NCBI GenBank assembly: GCA_000415505.1
Contig: KE354481.1
Location: 1 to 36,012 of the forward strand
Length of the DNA stretch: 36,012 nt
Source: Streptomyces afghaniensis 772
GTDB lineage: Bacteria; Actinomycetota; Actinomycetes; Streptomycetales; Streptomycetaceae
Reading direction: 5' to 3'
Shown here: in pieces, positions 31,141 through 36,012 of the stretch
Numbering within the stretch: position 1 is the stretch's first letter
Layout: the number at the start of each line of letters is the position of its first letter
Program-made: the position numbers and the translations under genes
Notes under the pieces: model-generated
Database searches by the model: none
What the model was told of the DNA's origin: nothing
The model's input: the letters and a program-made list of their open reading frames with translations, nothing else

Positions 31141-34002
31141 ATGTGGGGAATGATCACCGGTCAGCTGCGCAGACAGTCCGTGCGGACGTTGACGTTGCTG
31201 GTCGGTGTGCTGGTGGCCACCGCCGGGTTCACTCTGCTGACCGGGTCCGTGGAGACCTCACGCCTGACGGTGAAGGCGTCCGCCGACGCCAACTTCCGTG
31301 CCGCGTACGACATCCTCGTGCGGCCCGCCGGTGCGCGGACCGGGCGCGAGGAGTCCGTCGGGCAGGTGCGGCCCAATTTTCTGTCCGGGCAGTTCGGTGG
31401 GATAACTCCCGGCCAGTGGCGGGAGATCGCCGGCCTGCGAGGGGTGGAGATCGCCGCTCCCGTGGCGATGCTCGGCTATGTGCAGGCCGGGACGCACGCC
31501 CAGGTCGATGTGACCGGGCAGCTCGACCCCGCGGCCGACCGGCAGCTGCTGCGGCTGCGCAACACCTGGACCACGGACCGGTCGCTGAGCAGGGCCCAGG
31601 ACCCGGGTTCGGTGTACGTCTACGTCACGAGCAATCCGGTCGTGCTGCCGGATGCCAGATCGACGGCCAAAGACCCGAGTTGGAGGAGTCTGTACACGTA
31701 CCGCGGACGGCACCTGACCGCCGTCGGTGACGCACTGAGCCAGGGGGACAGCCCCTGCGACGATGGTGAGATGCCTCCGCTCGAAGTGCTGCCCGGGGGC
31801 AAGTTCGAGCCGCTGTGCGCCCTTCGTACGGTCTCCTCGTCCGGCGGTGGCGCGGTCAACGACCAGCTCGACCCCGCCCAGCGCAGCGAACTCGTCGTCG
31901 TGCAGCGGCACGCGGACGGCAGCTTCACCAGCGGGACGGACGTGCACAACCGCACGACCTCCCGCCGCGCGGTGGCCGACATCGACTGGTCGATGACGCT
32001 GCTGCTCGCCGCCGTCGATCCCGAGCAGGAGGCCCGGCTGGTCGGGGTGGACGGGGCGATGGCCTCCGGCCGGTATCTGAAGGACGGTGAGAAGCCCGCC
32101 GTGGACACGCAGGGCGGGTCGCGGTTCGAGGACATCCCGCTGATCAGTACGGACCGGCCCTATCTGGACGAGCAGTTGAGCACGACGGTCTCGAGCGTCA
32201 CGGGAACGATTCCGAAGCTCTCCGGGCGCGGTGGGAAGGAGCTGCGCGGTCTGCTGGCCGGGCTGCCCGTCAGCCCGGGGCCGACCACGCGCGCCGACGC
32301 CGACACCGTGTTCCGGCGGTCGGTCGCGGACGGCACGATCGACGTCAACCCCTTCGTCGTCCTCCAGGCCGGAGCCCCCCGCTATGCGGCCGGCGGGGGA
32401 GTGCTGCGGCCCGCGCCCGTCGCGTCGGACAGCGGTGAGCTGTGGCGGCAGTCGACGTACGGCGGTGATCTGCCGGCGTGGTTCGTTCAGGACACGGCGT
32501 TCCGGCCGGTGACCCGACTGCCCGGGACCGACGCGAGCCAGGACCACTTCCCGCAGTTCAGCGTGGTCGGCACCTACGCCGTCGAGCGCCTGAAGGGCTT
32601 CTCGAAACTGTCCGAAGTGCCTCTGGAGACCTACCGGCCGCCCGCCGCCCGCGCCGCCGACGAGGCCGGCCGCGCCGCACTCGGCGGCCAGGCGCTGGCC
32701 CCCAACAGCAACCCGGGCGGCTACCTCGCCACCCCGCCGCAACTGCTCACCACCCTCCAGTCGGTTCAGGCCGTCACCGGCTCCGAGTCCCCGCATGCGA
32801 AGGACCCGATCTCCGCAGTACGGGTCAGGGTCGCGGGTGTGCGCGGAACGGACGAGGCGTCCCGGGAACGTATCCGCGCCGTCGCCGAGGCGATCACCAC
32901 CCGCACCGGGCTCGACGTGGACATCACGGCAGGTTCCTCCCCGGCGCCGCAGCAAGTGGCACTGGGGGAGGGCAAGTTCGGGCGGCCCGCGCTCGCGCTG
33001 ACGGAGAACTGGACCGCCAAGGGCACCGCCGTCGCACTCGTCGAGGCCGCCGACCGCAAGAGCGTGCTGCTCTTCGGCCTGGTGCTCGGCGTGTGTGCGC
33101 TGTTCCTCGGCAACGCCGTGGCCGCCTCCGTACGCACCCGGCAGCGCGACCTGGCCGTCCTCGCGTGCACCGGCTGGACGGGCGCCCGCCTCGCGGGACT
33201 TGTCCTCGGTGAGGTCGCCCTGGTCGCGGCCGTGGCCGGTGCCGCCGGTGCCGCGGCCTCGTTCCCGCTGGGCTGGGCCTTCGGCCTCGACGTCACCGCG
33301 GGGCGTGCGCTGCTGGCCATACCGCTGGTGGTGGCCACGGCCCTGCTGGCAGGGGCGCTTCCGGCGATACGGGCAGGGCGGCCGTATCCCGCACAGGCGC
33401 TGCGGGGCTCGGTCTCCGGGCCGCGGCGGGCCCGGCGCGCCGGGCGCGGGCGCACGCTGACCGGGCTCGCGGTGAGCGGAGCGCTGCGTACGCCGTCGCG
33501 TTCGGCGCTGGGCGCGCTGGCGCTCGCGGTGGGGGTGGCCGCGGTCTGCCTGGTCACGGCGGTCATGTGGACGTTCCAGGGCGCGGTCCAGGGGACGCTC
33601 CTCGGCGAGGCGGTGTCCCTCGAGGTGCGCGGGGTCGATGTGGCCGCGGCCGTACTCACCGCGGCCCTGGGGGTGTTCGCCCTCGCCGACGTCCTCTATC
33701 TCGACAGCTGTGAACGGGACGGGGAGTTCGCCATGCTGCGGGCCTGCGGCTGGGCCGACACCGAGGTCATGCGACTGGTCGTCGCGCAGGGTGCCGTGAT
33801 CGCCGTGGCGGGCGCGGTGACAGGCGCGGCGACGGGGCTCGCACTGACCGTGGCCTTCACCGGCTCGATTCCGGCGGGGCTGCCGGTGGCGGTGGGCGTG
33901 GTCGCGGTGGCGGGAGTGCTGGCGGCCGTGGCGGGCAGCGTCGTCGCGGCCGGCCTCGCGGTACGGCGGTCGCCGGCGGGGCCGTTGGCCGAAGAGGGAT
34001 GA
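31141..34002 (+). CDS. FtsX-like ABC transporter permease
   Basis: A 953-residue FtsX/MacB-type permease. One membrane helix lies at residues 15-37, followed by a very long (about 600 residues) extracytoplasmic part, then helices at about 640-660, 685-712, 722-745, 785-812, 840-858, 880-908 and 915-943 in two FtsX blocks. Such proteins are mechanotransmitters rather than classical transporters, and in Gram-positives often serve antimicrobial-peptide resistance, lipoprotein release or cell-wall enzyme control. GGAGG lies 6 bases before ATG 31141. The ATPase gene follows 44 bp downstream. Confidence 0.9.
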   Translation: MWGMITGQLRRQSVRTLTLLVGVLVATAGFTLLTGSVETSRLTVKASADANFRAAYDILVRPAGARTGREESVGQVRPNFLSGQFGGITPGQWREIAGLRGVEIAAPVAMLGYVQAGTHAQVDVTGQLDPAADRQLLRLRNTWTTDRSLSRAQDPGSVYVYVTSNPVVLPDARSTAKDPSWRSLYTYRGRHLTAVGDALSQGDSPCDDGEMPPLEVLPGGKFEPLCALRTVSSSGGGAVNDQLDPAQRSELVVVQRHADGSFTSGTDVHNRTTSRRAVADIDWSMTLLLAAVDPEQEARLVGVDGAMASGRYLKDGEKPAVDTQGGSRFEDIPLISTDRPYLDEQLSTTVSSVTGTIPKLSGRGGKELRGLLAGLPVSPGPTTRADADTVFRRSVADGTIDVNPFVVLQAGAPRYAAGGGVLRPAPVASDSGELWRQSTYGGDLPAWFVQDTAFRPVTRLPGTDASQDHFPQFSVVGTYAVERLKGFSKLSEVPLETYRPPAARAADEAGRAALGGQALAPNSNPGGYLATPPQLLTTLQSVQAVTGSESPHAKDPISAVRVRVAGVRGTDEASRERIRAVAEAITTRTGLDVDITAGSSPAPQQVALGEGKFGRPALALTENWTAKGTAVALVEAADRKSVLLFGLVLGVCALFLGNAVAASVRTRQRDLAVLACTGWTGARLAGLVLGEVALVAAVAGAAGAAASFPLGWAFGLDVTAGRALLAIPLVVATALLAGALPAIRAGRPYPAQALRGSVSGPRRARRAGRGRTLTGLAVSGALRTPSRSALGALALAVGVAAVCLVTAVMWTFQGAVQGTLLGEAVSLEVRGVDVAAAVLTAALGVFALADVLYLDSCERDGEFAMLRACGWADTEVMRLVVAQGAVIAVAGAVTGAATGLALTVAFTGSIPAGLPVAVGVVAVAGVLAAVAGSVVAAGLAVRRSPAGPLAEEG

Positions 34003-34046
34003 TCCGAGAAGGATGGACAGAGATACGGAGAGGGAGAGAGAACCCT

Positions 34047-34760
34047 ATGGGGGACGGTGCCTCGGTCCTGGTGGAGGACCTGCACAAGAGCTTCGGCACC
34101 GGTGACGGGCTGATCAAGGCCGTCGACGGCATCAGCCTGGACATCCCGGCCGGACACAGCGTCGCCCTCGTCGGCGCCTCCGGCTCCGGCAAATCAACAC
34201 TGCTGCACCTCATCGGGGCCATCGAACGGGCCGATGCGGGCCGGGTGGTGGTGGACGGCCAGGACGTCACCGCGCTGGGGCGGCGGGCCGCCGCTTCGTA
34301 CCGGCGCACGGTGGGGTTCGTGTTCCAGCGGTTCCATCTGCTGCCGGGCCTGAGCGCGCTGGACAACGTGCTGGCTCCCGTGCTGCCCCGTAAGGCCGGC
34401 TTCGACCGGGACGCACGCGCCCGCGAACTCCTCGCGGCGGTGGGTCTTCAGGGACGGGAGTCGGCGTTGCCCTCGCAGCTGTCCGGCGGACAGCAGCAGC
34501 GGGTCGCGGTGGCACGGGCGCTGATCGCCCGGCCCCGGTTGCTGCTCGCCGACGAACCCACCGGGAGCCTGGACTCGGCGACCGGTGAGCAACTCATGGA
34601 CCTGGTGGGAGAGCTGGCCGCCGAGTACGGCTGCACGCTCGTGGTGGCCACGCATGACATGGGGGTGGCGGAACGCTGCACGGACGTGCTGCGGGTACGG
34701 GACGGGCGCCTCGGTGAGGTGGCGGGCAGCGGCGGCTCGAGATCGCGGCGTGCCCGGTGA
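34047..34760 (+). CDS. ABC transporter ATPase (LolD/MacB class)
   Basis: A 237-residue ATPase, partner of the FtsX-like permease. It has Walker [12 protein letters not shown]-loop [12 protein letters not shown], signature [15 protein letters not shown], Walker [13 protein letters not shown] and the H-loop VATHDM. The [16 protein letters not shown] stretch is typical of the LolD/FtsE/MacB class. ATG 34047 follows a purine run GGAGAGGGAGAGAG; the in-frame ATG 33999 overlaps the permease end and is less likely. Confidence 0.93.
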   Translation: MGDGASVLVEDLHKSFGTGDGLIKAVDGISLDIPAGHSVALVGASGSGKSTLLHLIGAIERADAGRVVVDGQDVTALGRRAAASYRRTVGFVFQRFHLLPGLSALDNVLAPVLPRKAGFDRDARARELLAAVGLQGRESALPSQLSGGQQQRVAVARALIARPRLLLADEPTGSLDSATGEQLMDLVGELAAEYGCTLVVATHDMGVAERCTDVLRVRDGRLGEVAGSGGSRSRRAR

Positions 34761-34780
34761 GAGGGGCGCACGTGGTCCGC

Positions 34781-34822
34781 GTATCGGCGATGTATGGCAG
34801 GCGTATGCCGTCCCCGTAGCGT
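34781..34822 (+). promoter_or_regulatory. Promoter of the Cys-rich peptide gene with three GTAT repeats
   Basis: GTATC (34781), GTATGGC (34792) and GTATGCC (34803) are spaced exactly 11 bp; TAGCGT at 34817-34822 starts 14 bp after the last repeat start. The same spacing to the -10 box occurs before the ABC operon at 31092-31122, and the first two repeats are nearly identical in sequence (GTATC, 6 bases, GTATGGC). Confidence 0.65.
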
Positions 34823-34873
34823 CTTGGACGAACGCCGTCGTGACGGGCGACGGCCCCAATTGGGAGTTTCGAC

Positions 34874-35080
34874 ATGCGCACTCTGAACCGACTCGCAGAC
34901 TCGGTCCTCGGCCGGGTGGTACCGCGCGCCGAGGCCGAGGCGAGCACCACGGAGTACTGGTGCCGCCGCGACACGAGCTGCGGCCCTCAGTACCCCTCCG
35001 CCAAGGGGAACTGGCGCCGCACCTGCCAGTCGCCGGGCACGAACTGCACCGCCTGGACGCTCTACTCCTGCTGCTACTGA
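34874..35080 (+). CDS. Cysteine-rich RiPP-like precursor peptide
   Basis: A 68-residue peptide. Residues 1-23 look like a leader ([20 protein letters not shown], then AEA): an amphipathic helix without a Sec hydrophobic core. The rest, from about Ser24, has Cys at 30, 36, 51, 58, 66 and 67 and twelve Ser/Thr, ending TLYSCCY. This fits a ribosomally made, post-translationally modified peptide (lanthipeptide-type or disulfide-rich), similar in style to LxmA-type leaders as I remember them. GGGAG is 8 bases before the ATG. Its end overlaps the convergent signal peptidase stop by 7 bp. Modifying enzymes would lie outside the window, if they exist. Confidence 0.7.
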   Translation: MRTLNRLADSVLGRVVPRAEAEASTTEYWCRRDTSCGPQYPSAKGNWRRTCQSPGTNCTAWTLYSCCY

Positions 35081-35640
35081 CGCGGTTCCTGTTCTCCCCG
35101 GTGCCGCCTCCCCGTGGCATCTGTCGCGCCGGCCCCCCGTCGCGTCCTGCGCGGGGGCCGGGCGTTCGTGCCGAGCACCACCGCGACCACCACGTCCACG
35201 GGTACGAGGCCGACGGTCCGCGAGTCCGTGCTCACCGCCGCGTTGTCGCCGAGCACCGCCATCCGCCCGGGCGGCACCCGGCCAGGACACCCGGGAACCC
35301 CGGCCGGCACCGGGTCGCCCGGCAACGCCGCGACCCGTTTCACCCACAGCCCGTCCCCGTCCGCGACCGGCCCCACCACACGGGCGCCGTTCGGCAGTTG
35401 CACCGGCAGGACGACCACCTGGCCCACGCGCAGCCGTCGGCCCGCCGAGCCACGGCGCCGCCCCGGAAGCCGCCCGCCTCGCCCCGTAGGCCGCCCGCCT
35501 CCGCCCGGAAGCCGCTCGCCTCCGCCCGCACGACCTCCGAGCCGACGGGCCAGGACCACCGCCCCGTCCCGAAGCCCGGGCTCCATGCTGTGCCCCCGTA
35601 CGGTCACGAGCATCAGCCACCTGCCGAGCACCCGCTTCAC
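35074..35640 (-). CDS. S26-family signal peptidase with a Gly/Arg-rich insert
   Basis: A 188-residue serine/lysine peptidase of the type I signal peptidase family. The nucleophile is Ser in VRGHSMEP, the general base is Lys in [14 protein letters not shown], and box E is present as [12 protein letters not shown]. Only one weak hydrophobic N-terminal segment exists ([11 protein letters not shown]). Between the two catalytic boxes lies a Gly/Arg-rich run (about residues 35-70), encoded by degenerate 18-20 bp repeats and longer than usual. GTG 35640 overlaps the upstream ABC gene stop (GTGA). It could process the nearby peptide. Confidence 0.85.
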   Translation of the reverse strand: MKRVLGRWLMLVTVRGHSMEPGLRDGAVVLARRLGGRAGGGERLPGGGGRPTGRGGRLPGRRRGSAGRRLRVGQVVVLPVQLPNGARVVGPVADGDGLWVKRVAALPGDPVPAGVPGCPGRVPPGRMAVLGDNAAVSTDSRTVGLVPVDVVVAVVLGTNARPPRRTRRGAGATDATGRRHRGEQEPRQ

Positions 35641-36012
35641 CCCGCGACCTCCTGCTCCCGGCCGGGCTCGACCCCCTGAACCCCCGCCACCTCCCGCTCC
35701 GGCCCCGACGAGTCCTCCCAGAACCCCGCCGCCTGCCCTCGGAACAGCTCGGCATACCGTCCCGACGGCAACCTCATCAGCTCCTCATGCGGCCCTTCCT
35801 CCCGCACCGCACCCCCGTCGAGGAGCACGATCCGGTCCGCTGTACGAACCTCGCTCAGCCGGTGCGAGATCAGCAGCCGGGCCCGGCCCTGCCCCAACCC
35901 CCGGATCACGTCGGACACTTCGGCCTGAGCATCCGGATCGAGGCCCGACGTCGGTTCATCGAGCACGAACAGGTCCCGGTCCGCCCGGAGCAACGCCCGG
36001 GCCAGTGCGACC
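35637..36012 (-). CDS. Exporter-type ABC protein, C-terminal part (cut by the window edge)
   Basis: The last 124 residues of an ABC ATPase whose start is beyond 36012. Present are the end of the signature helix (VALARALL), Walker [14 protein letters not shown] and the H-loop LLISHRLSE, then the tail [22 protein letters not shown] typical of fused membrane-ATPase exporters (MsbA/lantibiotic exporter class). The gene couples to the S26 peptidase, suggesting export and processing of a peptide. Confidence 0.85.
   Translation of the reverse strand, partial: VALARALLRADRDLFVLDEPTSGLDPDAQAEVSDVIRGLGQGRARLLISHRLSEVRTADRIVLLDGGAVREEGPHEELMRLPSGRYAELFRGQAAGFWEDSSGPEREVAGVQGVEPGREQEVAG

Overview
The window is high-GC actinomycete DNA, most likely Streptomyces or a close relative. 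This rests on strong GC bias in third codon positions, frequent GTG starts, ATGA/GTGA/TGATG start-stop overlaps, G/C-rich hairpin terminators without U-tracts, and the gene types present. No rRNA, tRNA, CRISPR array or intact insertion sequence was seen.

Positions 730-5491 hold a BMP-type ABC importer: lipoprotein, double ATPase split by a frameshift, and two permeases. A convergent terminator follows, then an aldo/keto reductase diverging from a VOC protein and a SnoaL-like protein (5623-7677). From 8069 to 24229 lies a large catabolic island: flavin reductase, PnuC-type transporter, orphan sugar-type binding lipoprotein, FAH-family hydrolase/hydratase, amidohydrolase, HpcH/HpaI aldolase, cupin, IclR regulator, ferredoxin reductase, 7Fe ferredoxin, Rieske oxygenase alpha and beta, a Dabb-VOC (extradiol-like) fusion, an M20-like protein lacking metal ligands, CoA-transferase A and B, and a TauD/TfdA dioxygenase. 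The set resembles ring hydroxylation, meta-cleavage, hydration/aldol cleavage and CoA transfer, but the substrate cannot be read from the sequence.

A shared motif, TRCGAGAYGGC and its palindromic partner, sits between the -35 and -10 boxes of at least six promoters of this island, including that of the IclR gene. I read it as the IclR operator, which would define one regulon from about 8.1 to 24.3 kb. It was not seen before the BMP operon or the AKR/VOC pair.

From 24.3 to 31.0 kb the DNA is patchy and decayed. It holds remnants of an MHS-type MFS transporter, an unidentified frameshifted gene, a possible small XRE regulator, and a wrecked cNMP-binding/GTP-cyclohydrolase/RibD-like row with a small local inversion. 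Intact genes among them are a GNAT acetyltransferase, a TetR regulator, a ferredoxin-reductase-type flavoprotein and transaldolase.

The right end (31.1-36.0 kb) is a separate system: an FtsX-type ABC permease and ATPase, a 68-residue Cys-rich peptide that looks like a RiPP precursor, an S26 signal peptidase, and the C-terminus of an exporter-type ABC protein cut by the window edge. The ABC operon and the peptide gene have almost identical promoters, with GTAT direct repeats every 11 bp ending 14 bp before a TAGCRT box. This suggests one activator, probably a response regulator, and a peptide production/immunity or peptide-sensing unit. This and the IclR regulon are the two most interesting signals.
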